A DNA stretch of 64,000 nt. It comes from Streptomyces sp. NBC_01224. Lineage in GTDB: Bacteria > Actinomycetota > Actinomycetes > Streptomycetales > Streptomycetaceae. The translations under genes and the position numbers were made by a program. Shown in pieces: positions 1 through 8,550 of the stretch. Position 1 is the first letter of the stretch, and the number at the start of each line of letters is the position of its first letter. Below the pieces are notes generated by a model. The model saw only the letters and a list, made by a program, of their open reading frames with translations. It searched no databases and was not told the origin of the DNA. The stretch is from NCBI RefSeq assembly GCF_036002945.1, contig NZ_CP108529.1:7497001-7561000 (forward strand), given 5' to 3'.

Positions 1-770
1 TGCTGCTTGCCGTAACCACGGTGGTGCCGGACCAGATGGACGAGATTGTGGATCTCGCCGAGCACCTGCTCCTTCTCGTAGGAGTACACGTCGTTGGCCC
101 AGCACACGACATTGCACGACGCTTCCAGTGCGGCGATGAACCGGGAGTCGTTGTGGATCGACTCGGGAGCCTCGATCCCGGCCACGATCTCTATCAGGTC
201 CATGCAGACATGTATCGCGCCGGTGTGGCGACGCTTGGCGATGTACGTCGCCTCGGACGGCACCACCCCTGCGGCCCGGTTCCCGGCCTCCCAGGTGGTG
301 GCCGTCGTGAGATACGTGGTGAGGTGCCAGCCGAACCGGGTGCGCCAGTGCGCGGCCGCGGTCGGCGTCGTCCGCTCCCACAGATCGACCAGGGCGACCA
401 CGGCGGCGGGAAGGTCCTCGTCCGGCAGGGTGCCGGTACCGGTGCCCTCGATCACGGACCGCATCACCGCGACCACGTCCCGCACCCGCTCGGGGCTGCG
501 GCCCAGGTGACCGTCGTCGAGCTGGTCGTCGACGAGAAACAGCCATACGAACCAGTCGGCGACGAGGTCGAGATTCTTGCCGTCGGCAGTCGGATACACC
601 ATGCCGACGAACGCTCCGAAGTCCGCTTGCTCGAAGCGCTCCCTGGCTGAATCCCGGTGTACCAGACCGGTGTTGCGGATCCAGCTGTCGAGGTGGACCC
701 GGGTGTGCCCGACGTGCGGATTCGTCCGCTGGGGGAACGGGCAGTAGATGTCCGGCAGTTCGCTCTCCAC
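1..770 (-). CDS. Class I terpene synthase (sesquiterpene cyclase-like), partial
   Basis: Bacterial class I terpene cyclase, which ionises a prenyl diphosphate with Mg2+ and cyclises it. Reading the minus strand from a GTG at 770 gives an N-terminus (ELPDIYCPFPQR) typical of Streptomyces terpene synthases. The aspartate-rich metal site appears as DDQLDD near residue 80, and the second metal site as NDVYSYEKE near residue 220. The gene runs off the left edge of the window, so about 255 residues are present and the C-terminal helices are missing. A GGAGAGG lies about 14 nt upstream of the GTG, which is rather far, so the start is provisional. It is divergent from guaB1. The product cannot be predicted; nothing resembles the two-domain geosmin synthase start. 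Confidence 0.88.
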   Translation of the reverse strand, partial: MESELPDIYCPFPQRTNPHVGHTRVHLDSWIRNTGLVHRDSARERFEQADFGAFVGMVYPTADGKNLDLVADWFVWLFLVDDQLDDGHLGRSPERVRDVVAVMRSVIEGTGTGTLPDEDLPAAVVALVDLWERTTPTAAAHWRTRFGWHLTTYLTTATTWEAGNRAAGVVPSEATYIAKRRHTGAIHVCMDLIEIVAGIEAPESIHNDSRFIAALEASCNVVCWANDVYSYEKEQVLGEIHNLVHLVRHHRGYGKQ

Positions 771-1075
771 GGGTGGGTCGTGATCCTCTCCGGTCGTACG
801 TGTGACGGAAGTTGTGACCGTCCGCCAGTTCCTCCGGGGCGTAGTCGCGACCCACGGGACCTGCGGGTTTGAAGCTACCCGACCCCTTGTCATCGGGTCC
901 AGGGAAGATGATCGCGAATGATTCGGATGCCGTACGGGTAGGGTCCGCAGGACAGGCAGGTTCTACTTGCCCGGACTCCCGCTCCGTTCCTTTGGGGGAA
1001 CGTACGAACGCGGGGGCCGTTTGCTGTGTCTTCCTGGAAGCGACCTGCTCCGTTTCGTATGAAAAAATGAGCGTT

Positions 1076-2542
1076 ATGCGTTTTCTTGAGCCCGGCACTG
1101 GTCGCTACACAGACTCCCCCTCGGTCCCGTACGACCTCACGTACGACGATGTCTTCATGGTTCCGGGCCGTTCGGCGGTCGGTTCCCGCCAGGGTGTCGA
1201 CCTCTCCTCGCCGGACGGCAGCGGTACCACCATCCCGCTCGTCGTCGCGAACATGACGGCCATCGCGGGCCGCCGGATGGCTGAAACGATCGCCCGCCGC
1301 GGCGGGCTCGTCGTCATCCCTCAGGACATCCCGATCGACGTCGTCACCGATGTCGTCTCCTGGGTGAAAACGCGCCACCTCGTGCTCGACACGCCGATCG
1401 TGCTGGCCCCGGGCCAGACGGTCGCCGACGCACTGTCCCTGCTGCCGAAACGCGCGCACGGCGCGGGTGTCGTCGTCGACGAGGAGCAGCGGCCCCTCGG
1501 TGTCGTCACCGACCACGACCTCACCGGTGTCGACCGCTTCACCCAGCTCTCCGAGGTCATGTCCAGGGATCTGGTGCTGCTCGACGCGGACATCGACCCG
1601 CGCGACGCGTTCAACAAGCTCGACGGCGCCCACCGCAAGCTCGCCCCCGCGGTCGACGCGGACGGCCGGCTCGTCGGCATCCTCACCCGTAAGGCCGCAC
1701 TGCGCGCCACTCTGTACACCCCCGCCACCGACGCGGCCGGCAAGCTGCGGATCGCCGCCGCCGTCGGGATCAACGGCGATGTGGCCGGCAAGGCCAAGCA
1801 GCTCCTCGACGCGGGCGTCGACACGCTTGTCGTGGATACTGCCCACGGCCACCAGGAGTCCATGATCAGCGCGGTCAGGGCCGTCCGGGCGCTCGACCCG
1901 CAGGTGCCGATCGTCGCGGGCAACATCGTCGCCGCCGAGGGTGTGCGCGACCTCATCGAGGCCGGCGCGGACATCATCAAGGTCGGTGTCGGCCCCGGCG
2001 CCATGTGCACCACCCGGATGATGACCGGTGTGGGCCGGCCGCAGTTCTCCGCCGTCCTGGAGTGTGCCGCCGAGGCGAAGAAATACGGCAAGCACGTCTG
2101 GGCGGACGGCGGCGTCCGTCACCCGCGCGATGTCGCCATGGCGCTCGCCGCGGGCGCGTCCAACGTGATGATCGGCTCATGGTTCGCCGGTACGTACGAG
2201 TCGCCGGGCGACCTCCAGCAGTCCGCCGACGGCCGCTTCTACAAGGAATCCTTCGGCATGGCGTCCGCGCGCGCCGTGAAGAACCGTACGTCGGACGAGT
2301 CGGCGTACGACCGGGCCCGCAAGGCGCTCTTCGAGGAGGGCATCTCCACCTCGCGGATGTTCCTCGACCCGGCCCGGCCCGGCGTCGAGGACCTGATCGA
2401 CTCGATCATCGCGGGCGTCCGCTCCTCCTGCACCTATGCCGGCGCGGCCTCCCTGGAGGAGTTCGCCGAGAAGGCGGTCGTCGGGGTGCAGAGTGCCGCC
2501 GGTTACGCCGAGGGCAAGCCGCTGCACGCCAGCTGGAGTTGA
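1076..2542 (+). CDS. guaB1: GuaB1-family IMP dehydrogenase-related protein (probable GMP reductase)
   Basis: IMPDH/GMPR-family TIM-barrel protein of 488 residues with a tandem CBS insertion at about residues 95-210. The catalytic loop is present: the cysteine in GPGAMCTTRM lies near residue 311. Actinobacteria carry this GuaB1 branch beside the true GuaB2; a mycobacterial GuaB1 has been described as a GMP reductase, so NADPH-dependent conversion of GMP to IMP in purine salvage is the likely role. That is inference from family, not from a residue I can see. The start is set at the ATG beginning MRFLEPG. Another in-frame ATG lies 9 nt upstream, and neither has a clear Shine-Dalgarno. The open frame extends 69 codons further upstream but that stretch does not look like the family. 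Confidence 0.88.
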   Translation: MRFLEPGTGRYTDSPSVPYDLTYDDVFMVPGRSAVGSRQGVDLSSPDGSGTTIPLVVANMTAIAGRRMAETIARRGGLVVIPQDIPIDVVTDVVSWVKTRHLVLDTPIVLAPGQTVADALSLLPKRAHGAGVVVDEEQRPLGVVTDHDLTGVDRFTQLSEVMSRDLVLLDADIDPRDAFNKLDGAHRKLAPAVDADGRLVGILTRKAALRATLYTPATDAAGKLRIAAAVGINGDVAGKAKQLLDAGVDTLVVDTAHGHQESMISAVRAVRALDPQVPIVAGNIVAAEGVRDLIEAGADIIKVGVGPGAMCTTRMMTGVGRPQFSAVLECAAEAKKYGKHVWADGGVRHPRDVAMALAAGASNVMIGSWFAGTYESPGDLQQSADGRFYKESFGMASARAVKNRTSDESAYDRARKALFEEGISTSRMFLDPARPGVEDLIDSIIAGVRSSCTYAGAASLEEFAEKAVVGVQSAAGYAEGKPLHASWS

Positions 2543-2558
2543 TTCCGAAGTACCGCAA

Positions 2559-2603
2559 CACCGTTGCCCCTCACGGCCGTTCGTGCTGTGAGGGGCAACG
2601 GTG
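2559..2603. terminator. Perfect 16-bp hairpin after guaB1
   Basis: Arms at 2559-2574 and 2588-2603 (CACCGTTGCCCCTCAC and its exact complement) are separated by 13 nt, 17 nt after the guaB1 stop. There is no U-tract, as is usual in Streptomyces. It is a probable transcription terminator. Confidence 0.85.
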
Positions 2604-2739
2604 CTTCCGGGCGTCCTCGCATGGCTCGGGGATGTCCGATTCCGGCCCACGGATACCATGGTGAACCGCTCCAACCCCATTGAGATGTAAGTAATATGAA
2701 GCGCAATCAGCTGCCCGCCTCTCTGCGGTAAGGGATCTC

Positions 2740-4197
2740 ATGTCCTTCTTCACCGACCTGGCCCATCAGTACATCGACGGAGAGTGGAGGCCGGGCAAGG
2801 GGTCCTGGGACATCATCGACTTCAATCCGTACAACGGGGAGAAGCTCGCCTCGATCACGGTCGCCACAGCTGACGAGGTGGACCAGGCGTACCGGTCCGC
2901 CGAGGCCGCCCAGCGGGCGTGGGGCGACACCAATCCGTACGCCCGCCGGCTGGTGCTGGAGCGGGCGCTGCGCGTCGTCGAGGAGCGCGAGCCGGAGATC
3001 AGCGACGCGATCGTCGCGGAACTGGGCGGTACCCGGCTGAAGGCGGCCTTCGAGCTGCATCTCGCCAAGGAGTTCCTGCGGGAGTCGATCCAGCTCGCGC
3101 TGCGGCCCTCCGGGCAGATACTGCCCTCGCCGACCGAGGGCAAGGAGAACCGCGTCTACCGGGTGCCCGTCGGTGTCGTGGGTGTCATCAGCCCCTTCAA
3201 CTTCCCGTTCCTGCTGTCGCTGAAGTCGGTCGCCCCCGCCCTGGCGCTCGGCAATGCCGTGGTGCTCAAGCCGCACCAGAACACCCCGGTCTGCGGCGGC
3301 ACGCTGGTGGCGAAGGTGTTCGAGGAGGCGGGGCTGCCGGCCGGGCTCCTGAACGTCGTGATCACCGACATCGCGGAGATCGGTGACGCACTGCTGGAGC
3401 ACCCCATTCCGCAGGTCATCTCCTTCACCGGTTCGGACAAGGTGGGACGGCACGTCGCCACGGTCTGCGCGGCGAACCTCAAGCGCGCCGTGCTCGAACT
3501 CGGCGGCAACAGTGCGCTCATCGTCCTTGATGACGCCGATCTGGACTACGCCGTGGACGCGGCTGTCTTCAGCCGGTACGTGCACCAGGGTCAGGTCTGC
3601 ATGGCCGCGAACCGGATCCTGGTCGACCGCTCGGTGGAGAAGGAATTCACCGAGAAGTTCGTCGCCAAGGTCGCTTCGCTGCGGGTGGGGGACCCGGCCG
3701 ACCCGGAGACCCAGATCGGCCCGCTGATCAACTCCTCGCAGGCCGAGGCCATTTCATCGCTCGTCGACCAGACCGTCGAGGCCGGCGCGACGGCCCTGCT
3801 GCACGGCAGCGCCGACGGTAATCTGGTGAGCCCGTCCGTGCTGACCGGTCTGGCCGCGGATTCCCCCGTCCTGTCCCAGGAGATCTTCGGGCCGGTCGCG
3901 CTCCTCGTACCGTTCGACGGTGAGGACGAGGCGGTTCGGATCGCCAACGACACCCCGTACGGTCTGAGCGGCGCGGTGCACACCGGCAACATCGAGCGCG
4001 GCGTACGGATCGGGCAGCGGATCCACACCGGCATGATCCACATCAACGACGGCACGGTCCACGACGAGCCCATCGTCCCGTTCGGCGGCGAGAAGAGCTC
4101 CGGCCTCGGCCGGCTGAACGGCGAGTCGATGATCGAGGCCTTCACCACCCAGAAGTGGATCTCGGTGCAGCACGGCCGTTCGCAGTTCCCGTTCTGA
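2740..4197 (+). CDS. NAD(P)-dependent aldehyde dehydrogenase (benzaldehyde/vanillin dehydrogenase-like)
   Basis: Full-length aldehyde dehydrogenase of 485 residues. The general-base glutamate lies in LELGGNS near residue 253 and the nucleophilic cysteine in GQVCMAANR near residue 287. The cofactor region around PFNFP is intact. The ATG has an AAGGGA about 8 nt upstream. The closest type by feel is the benzaldehyde/vanillin dehydrogenase branch. However, an Lrp regulator and lysine-monooxygenase pathway genes follow, so it may oxidise glutarate semialdehyde or another amino-acid-derived aldehyde. A GCGCAAT element at 2701-2707 matches elements found upstream of davA, which hints at shared Lrp control. 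The substrate is inferred from context only. Confidence 0.85.
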   Translation: MSFFTDLAHQYIDGEWRPGKGSWDIIDFNPYNGEKLASITVATADEVDQAYRSAEAAQRAWGDTNPYARRLVLERALRVVEEREPEISDAIVAELGGTRLKAAFELHLAKEFLRESIQLALRPSGQILPSPTEGKENRVYRVPVGVVGVISPFNFPFLLSLKSVAPALALGNAVVLKPHQNTPVCGGTLVAKVFEEAGLPAGLLNVVITDIAEIGDALLEHPIPQVISFTGSDKVGRHVATVCAANLKRAVLELGGNSALIVLDDADLDYAVDAAVFSRYVHQGQVCMAANRILVDRSVEKEFTEKFVAKVASLRVGDPADPETQIGPLINSSQAEAISSLVDQTVEAGATALLHGSADGNLVSPSVLTGLAADSPVLSQEIFGPVALLVPFDGEDEAVRIANDTPYGLSGAVHTGNIERGVRIGQRIHTGMIHINDGTVHDEPIVPFGGEKSSGLGRLNGESMIEAFTTQKWISVQHGRSQFPF

Positions 4198-4309
4198 CCG
4201 GTCACCGGATGCGGTGAGCGCGCCCGGCGGGGCGGGGCCATGGTCTACTTCGGGGGCGGCACCCTGCCGCCCCCGACGCCGGCCATCGCAGAGAAGTGAA
4301 CCGCCCGAA

Positions 4310-4765
4310 GTGCGCCTGAACGACCTCGACGAACGCATCGTCCACGCCCTCGCCGAAGACGCCCGGCGCTCCTACGCGGACATCGGCGCGCTCATCGGCC
4401 TGTCCGCCCCCGCCGTGAAACGCCGCGTGGACCGGCTGCGCGCCGAGGGCGCGATCACCGGCTTCACGGTGCGGGTGGACCCGGCGGCGCTGGGGTGGGA
4501 GACCGAGGGGTTCATCGAGATCTACTGCAGCCGCAATACGTCGCCGGAGGCGATCAAGCAGGGGCTTGCGCGGTATCCGGAGATCGCGTCGGCCTCCACG
4601 GTGACGGGGGAGGCCGACGCGATTGTGCAGGTCTTCGCCGCGGACATGCGCCACTTCGAGCAGGTGCTCGAGCGGATTGCGGGCGAGCCGTATGTGGAGC
4701 GGACGAAGTCCGTGCTCGTGCTGTCGCCGTTGCTGCGGCGGTACTCGTCAGGGTCGCCGGAGTAG
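4310..4765 (+). CDS. Lrp/AsnC-family transcriptional regulator
   Basis: A 151-residue Lrp/AsnC protein: N-terminal winged helix-turn-helix (about residues 3-60, with the recognition region around SAPAVKRRVDRL) followed by the RAM ligand-binding alpha/beta domain. The GTG at 4310 (VRLNDLDERIV) was chosen because it gives the usual family length; the open frame upstream is proline/arginine-rich and not family-like. It lies between the aldehyde dehydrogenase and the divergently spaced davA/davB genes on the same strand, so it is the probable regulator of this amino-acid catabolic group. Such proteins typically sense an amino acid; lysine is a reasonable guess here, unproven. Confidence 0.85.
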   Translation: MRLNDLDERIVHALAEDARRSYADIGALIGLSAPAVKRRVDRLRAEGAITGFTVRVDPAALGWETEGFIEIYCSRNTSPEAIKQGLARYPEIASASTVTGEADAIVQVFAADMRHFEQVLERIAGEPYVERTKSVLVLSPLLRRYSSGSPE

Positions 4766-4913
4766 GGCGCCGGGCTCGTCCGGCGGCCGACCTGTCCTCA
4801 ATCGCCGGACGGGCCGGACGGCTACCGGGCGGCCGGTGATGCCCGGGCTGCGGATCTTCGACGAGGCGTCCAACTGAGACCTGTGTCACCTGCTTGACCT
4901 GCAAAGACGTCGA

Positions 4914-4978
4914 GCGCAATGAATCGCCGCCCCAGGCCGTCGGCGCGCAATGGATCGACGGTGTACGCGCAACGGTCG
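4914..4978 (+). promoter_or_regulatory. Three direct GCGCAA-type repeats upstream of davA (candidate Lrp operator)
   Basis: GCGCAATGAATCG at 4914-4926, GCGCAATGGATCG at 4945-4957 and GCGCAACGGTCG at 4967-4978 lie in the 287-nt gap between the Lrp gene and davA. A fourth GCGCAAT lies just upstream of the aldehyde dehydrogenase (2701). Lrp proteins bind several spaced sites, so these are candidate operators. The rest of the gap shows nothing recognisable. Confidence 0.45.
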
Positions 4979-5052
4979 CGCCTTGTCCGGTCCGAGTGGC
5001 GGACCGTACCGTCTATACGTCCCCGCCCCGCTCGCACCGCCCGAGGTCAGCC

Positions 5053-5850
5053 ATGCCGCCGTTGCGTACCGCCCTGCTCCAGAGCTCCGGACGACCCGGG
5101 CATGTGGACGAGAACATCAAGGTGCTCGACGCAGCCGCACGGCGGGCGGCGGACGCCGGGGTTCGGCTTCTCGTCTGTCCCGAGCTGTTCCTGACCGGGT
5201 ACGCGATCGGGGCCGACGTGCCCCGGCTGGCCGAGCCGGCGGACGGGCCTTGTGCCCGGGCCGTCGCCGAGATCGCCGCACGGCACGGGCTCGCGGTCCT
5301 CTACGGCTACCCGGAGCGCGCGGGCGAGCAGATCTTCAACGCCGCGCAGCTCATCGGGCCGGACGGGTCGGCGCTCGCGAACTACCGCAAGACCCATTTG
5401 TTCGGCTGCTTCGAGCAGGAGTGGTTCACCCCGGGCGAGCAGTCCGTCGTCCAGGCCGAGCTGGACGGCGTACGCATCGGGATCATGATCTGCTACGACG
5501 TCGAGTTCCCGGAGAACGTCCGCTCGCACGCACTCGCGGGCACCGATCTGCTGCTGGTGCCCACCGCGCAGATGCACCCCTTCCAGTTCGTCGCCGAGTC
5601 CGTCGTACCGGTCCGCGCATTCGAGAGCCAGATGTACGTGGCGTACGTCAACAGGACTGGCCCGGAAGGCGAGTTCGAGTTCGTCGGGCTGAGCTGCCTG
5701 GCCGGTCCCGACGGCACCGTCCGCACCCGCGCCGGACGCGGCGAGGAACTGGTCATCGGTGAGGTCGACCCCGAGTTCCTGAGCGCGTCGCGCGCCGCCA
5801 ACCCGTATCTGAACGACCGCCGCCCCGGTCTGTACGGCTCCCTCGTCTGA
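5053..5850 (+). CDS. davA: Nitrilase-family 5-aminopentanamidase (DavA-like)
   Basis: Carbon-nitrogen hydrolase of 265 residues with the nitrilase triad: Glu in VCPELFLTGY (about 42), Lys in YRKTHLFG (about 112) and Cys in MICYDVEFPE (about 147). It resembles Pseudomonas putida DavA, including YGYPER and the PELFLTGY region. DavA hydrolyses 5-aminovaleramide to 5-aminovalerate and ammonia. The assignment is strengthened by the next gene, a close DavB relative, 48 nt downstream. The ATG at 5053 is preceded by GAGGT at good spacing; the longer open frame upstream is not nitrilase-like. Cytoplasmic. Confidence 0.88.
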   Translation: MPPLRTALLQSSGRPGHVDENIKVLDAAARRAADAGVRLLVCPELFLTGYAIGADVPRLAEPADGPCARAVAEIAARHGLAVLYGYPERAGEQIFNAAQLIGPDGSALANYRKTHLFGCFEQEWFTPGEQSVVQAELDGVRIGIMICYDVEFPENVRSHALAGTDLLLVPTAQMHPFQFVAESVVPVRAFESQMYVAYVNRTGPEGEFEFVGLSCLAGPDGTVRTRAGRGEELVIGEVDPEFLSASRAANPYLNDRRPGLYGSLV

Positions 5851-5898
5851 GCCCGCCACCCCTCGTTCCACCTTTTCCGTGCAAGGAGTCCGTACCCC

Positions 5899-7605
5899 AT
5901 GACGTCCACGGTGCCCAACGCCGTCCAGCACACCGACGCGGCTGAGCCGATCACCATGTTCGGGCCGGACTTCCCCTATGCGTACGACGACTTCCTGGCG
6001 CACCCCGCGGGGATCGGGCAGATACCGGCGACCGAGCACGGCACCGAGGTCGCCGTCATCGGTGGCGGGCTCTCCGGCATCGTGGCCGCGTACGAGCTGA
6101 TGAAGATGGGGCTCAAGCCCGTCGTCTACGAAGCGGACGAGATCGGCGGCCGGCTGCGCACTGTCGGATTCGACGGCTGCGATCCGGAACTCACCGCGGA
6201 GATGGGCGCGATGCGCTTCCCGCCGTCCTCCACCGCTCTCCAGCACTACATCGATCTGGTCGGCCTGGAGACGAAGCCGTTCCCCAACCCGCTCTCCCCG
6301 GCCACCCCGTCGACCGTTGTCGACCTCAAGGGCGAGTCGCACTACGCGCGGACCATCGCCGATCTGCCGCAGGTCTACCGCGACGTGATGGACGCCTGGA
6401 ACCGGTGTCTGGACGAGGGCGCGGACTTCTCCGACATGAATCGCGCGATGCGCGAACGCGATGTGCCCCGCATCCGGGAGATCTGGGCGAAGCTCGTTCA
6501 GAAGCTCGACAACCAGACCTTCTACGGATTCCTCTGCGACTCGGACGCCTTCAAGTCGTTCCGGCACCGTGAGATCTTCGGCCAGGTCGGCTTCGGTACC
6601 GGCGGCTGGGACACCGACTTCCCCAACTCCATCCTGGAGATCCTGCGCGTCGTCTACACCGAGGCGGACGACCACCACCGGGGCATCGTCGGCGGCAGCC
6701 AGCAGCTCCCGCTGCGGCTCTGGGACCGCGAACCGCAGAAGATCGTCCACTGGCCGCTCGGCACGTCACTGTCCTCGCTGCACAATGGCGAGCCGCGCCC
6801 CGCCGTGACCAGGCTGAACCGCACCGCTGGAAACCGGATCACCGTCACCGACGTCACCGGTGACATACGCACCTACCCCGCCGCGATCTTCACCGGGCAG
6901 TCCTGGCTGCTGCTCTCGAAGATCGACTGCGACGACGCGCTCTTCCCGATCGACCACTGGACGGCGATGGAGCGCACCCACTACATGGAGTCGTCCAAGC
7001 TCTTCGTGCCCGTCGACCGGCCGTTCTGGCTGGACAAGGCCGTCGACGACAGGGGGGTGCCGACGGGGCGGGACACCATGTCGATGACGCTCACCGACCG
7101 GATGACCCGGGGGACGTACCTGCTGGACGACGGCCCCGACCGGCCCGCCGTCATCTGTCTCTCGTACACCTGGTGCGACGACAGTCTGAAGTGGCTGCCG
7201 CTCTCCCCGAACGAGCGTATGGACGTCATGCTCAAGTCGCTCGGCGAGATCTATCCGGACGTCGACATCAGGAAGCACATCATCGGCAACCCGGTGACCG
7301 TCTCCTGGGAGAACGAGCCGTGGTTCATGGGGGCGTTCAAGGCCAATCTGCCGGGCCACTACCGCTACCAGCGGCGGCTGTTCACCCACTTCATGCAGGA
7401 CCGGCTGCCCGCCGACCGCCGGGGTCTGTTCCTCGCGGGCGACGACATCTCCTGGACGGCCGGATGGGCTGAGGGCGCCGTACAGACCGCGCTCAACGCC
7501 GTGTGGGGTGTGATGACCCGGTTCGGCGGCGCGACCGATGCGACGAACCCCGGCCCCGGCGACGTCTTCGACGACATCGCCCCGGTCGAACTCCCGGAGG
7601 ACTGA
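5899..7605 (+). CDS. davB: FAD-dependent L-lysine 2-monooxygenase (DavB-like amine oxidase)
   Basis: A flavin amine oxidase of 568 residues. The opening (MFGPDFPYAYDDFLAHPAG) and many later blocks (GLKPVVYEA, ETKPFPNPL, FGQVGFGTGGWD, MSMTLTDRMTRGTYL, PGHYRY, GPGDVF) match what I recall of P. putida DavB closely over its whole length. The FAD-binding GGGLSG motif is near residue 55. DavB converts L-lysine oxidatively to 5-aminovaleramide, CO2 and water, which DavA then hydrolyses. AAGGAG lies 11 nt before the ATG. The davA-davB order suggests co-transcription. A tryptophan or other amino-acid monooxygenase is possible, but the DavA partner favours lysine. Confidence 0.88.
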   Translation: MTSTVPNAVQHTDAAEPITMFGPDFPYAYDDFLAHPAGIGQIPATEHGTEVAVIGGGLSGIVAAYELMKMGLKPVVYEADEIGGRLRTVGFDGCDPELTAEMGAMRFPPSSTALQHYIDLVGLETKPFPNPLSPATPSTVVDLKGESHYARTIADLPQVYRDVMDAWNRCLDEGADFSDMNRAMRERDVPRIREIWAKLVQKLDNQTFYGFLCDSDAFKSFRHREIFGQVGFGTGGWDTDFPNSILEILRVVYTEADDHHRGIVGGSQQLPLRLWDREPQKIVHWPLGTSLSSLHNGEPRPAVTRLNRTAGNRITVTDVTGDIRTYPAAIFTGQSWLLLSKIDCDDALFPIDHWTAMERTHYMESSKLFVPVDRPFWLDKAVDDRGVPTGRDTMSMTLTDRMTRGTYLLDDGPDRPAVICLSYTWCDDSLKWLPLSPNERMDVMLKSLGEIYPDVDIRKHIIGNPVTVSWENEPWFMGAFKANLPGHYRYQRRLFTHFMQDRLPADRRGLFLAGDDISWTAGWAEGAVQTALNAVWGVMTRFGGATDATNPGPGDVFDDIAPVELPED

Positions 7606-7622
7606 GACGCCTTGCGGCCTCG

Positions 7623-8471
7623 TTACGCGGGCCGGCAGACGCTGCGCTGCCGGCCGAGGCCCGAGATCTCGACCTCCATCACGTCGTCCGGGCCCAGGTA
7701 GGGGAAGCGGCCGGACAGCGCCACACCCTGCGGAGTACCGGTGTTGATGATGTCGCCGGGCTCCAGCACCAGATACTGCGACAGATGGTGCACCAGATGC
7801 GCCACGCTGAAGATCATGTCCGCGGTGCTGGAGTCCTGCCTCGGCTCCCCGTTGACATAGCTGCGCAGCCGCAGCTGCTGCGGGTCACCGACCTCGTCGG
7901 CCGTCACCAGCACCGGCCCCAGCGGGTTGAACGTGGCGCAGCTCTTGCCCTTGGACCACTGGCCGCCCGACTGCTCCAGCTGGAAGGCGCGCTCGGAGAC
8001 GTCGTTGCTGACGGCGTAGCCCGCGATGTGTGCGGCGGCGTCGGCGGGAGAGTCCAGGTAGGAGGCGCGACGGCCGATGACGACGGCCAGCTCCACCTCC
8101 CAGTCGGTCTTCTTCGAACCGCGCGGGATCAGCACGTCGTCGTACGGGCCGACGACGGTGTTCGGCGACTTGTAGAAGAGGATCGGCTGCTCGGGCGGCT
8201 CGGCACCCGACTCCGCCGCGTGCGCCGCGTAGTTCTGGCCGATGCAGAGCAGCGCGGAGGGCCGGGCCACGGGCGCACCGATCCGCTGACCGGTGATGTC
8301 GATCTCCGGGAGCACCGGCTCGGCGGGCACCAGATGCGGATTGTCTGCGAGCGCGGCGAGGAACGCGCCGTCGATGTCGTCGGTGATGCCGGACAGGTCG
8401 TAGTGACGGCCCTCGGGGCAGACGAGGACCGGGCGCTCGTGGCCCGGCTCGCCGATGCGCATCAGTCGCAT
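7623..8471 (-). CDS. Fumarylacetoacetate-hydrolase-fold protein (2,4-diketo-3-deoxy-sugar-acid hydrolase candidate)
   Basis: FAH-fold hydrolase of 282 residues with the expected CIGQNYAAH, NTVVGPYDDV, DWEVELAVVIG (metal-binding acidic residues) and GDIINTGTPQGV blocks. The family cleaves C-C bonds of beta-diketo acids; in L-fucose/L-rhamnose route III, FAH enzymes hydrolyse 2,4-diketo-3-deoxy acids to pyruvate plus a hydroxy acid. It is last in the long minus-strand run of the catabolic island, 79 nt after the 2-hydroxyacid dehydrogenase. An AGGAGAG lies just upstream of the ATG. With the enolase-type dehydratase and SDR on the plus strand it would complete such a pathway; that link is inference. 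Confidence 0.85.
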   Translation of the reverse strand: MRLMRIGEPGHERPVLVCPEGRHYDLSGITDDIDGAFLAALADNPHLVPAEPVLPEIDITGQRIGAPVARPSALLCIGQNYAAHAAESGAEPPEQPILFYKSPNTVVGPYDDVLIPRGSKKTDWEVELAVVIGRRASYLDSPADAAAHIAGYAVSNDVSERAFQLEQSGGQWSKGKSCATFNPLGPVLVTADEVGDPQQLRLRSYVNGEPRQDSSTADMIFSVAHLVHHLSQYLVLEPGDIINTGTPQGVALSGRFPYLGPDDVMEVEISGLGRQRSVCRPA

Positions 8472-8550
8472 GACGGGTGAACTCTCCTGACAAGTATGGG
8501 GGTTGGGTAGGGATCAGGGCCTCCCTCCGGTCCTGATCCGCCGCGCAGTG

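Noticed and set aside
21..650. Plus-strand 209-codon frame at the left edge
   Set aside because: It is antisense to the terpene synthase, whose metal-binding motifs are clear on the minus strand.
890..2122. A 410-codon open frame antisense to guaB1
   Set aside because: It is a GC-bias shadow: arginine/aspartate/valine-rich with no family character, and guaB1 on the other strand is complete.
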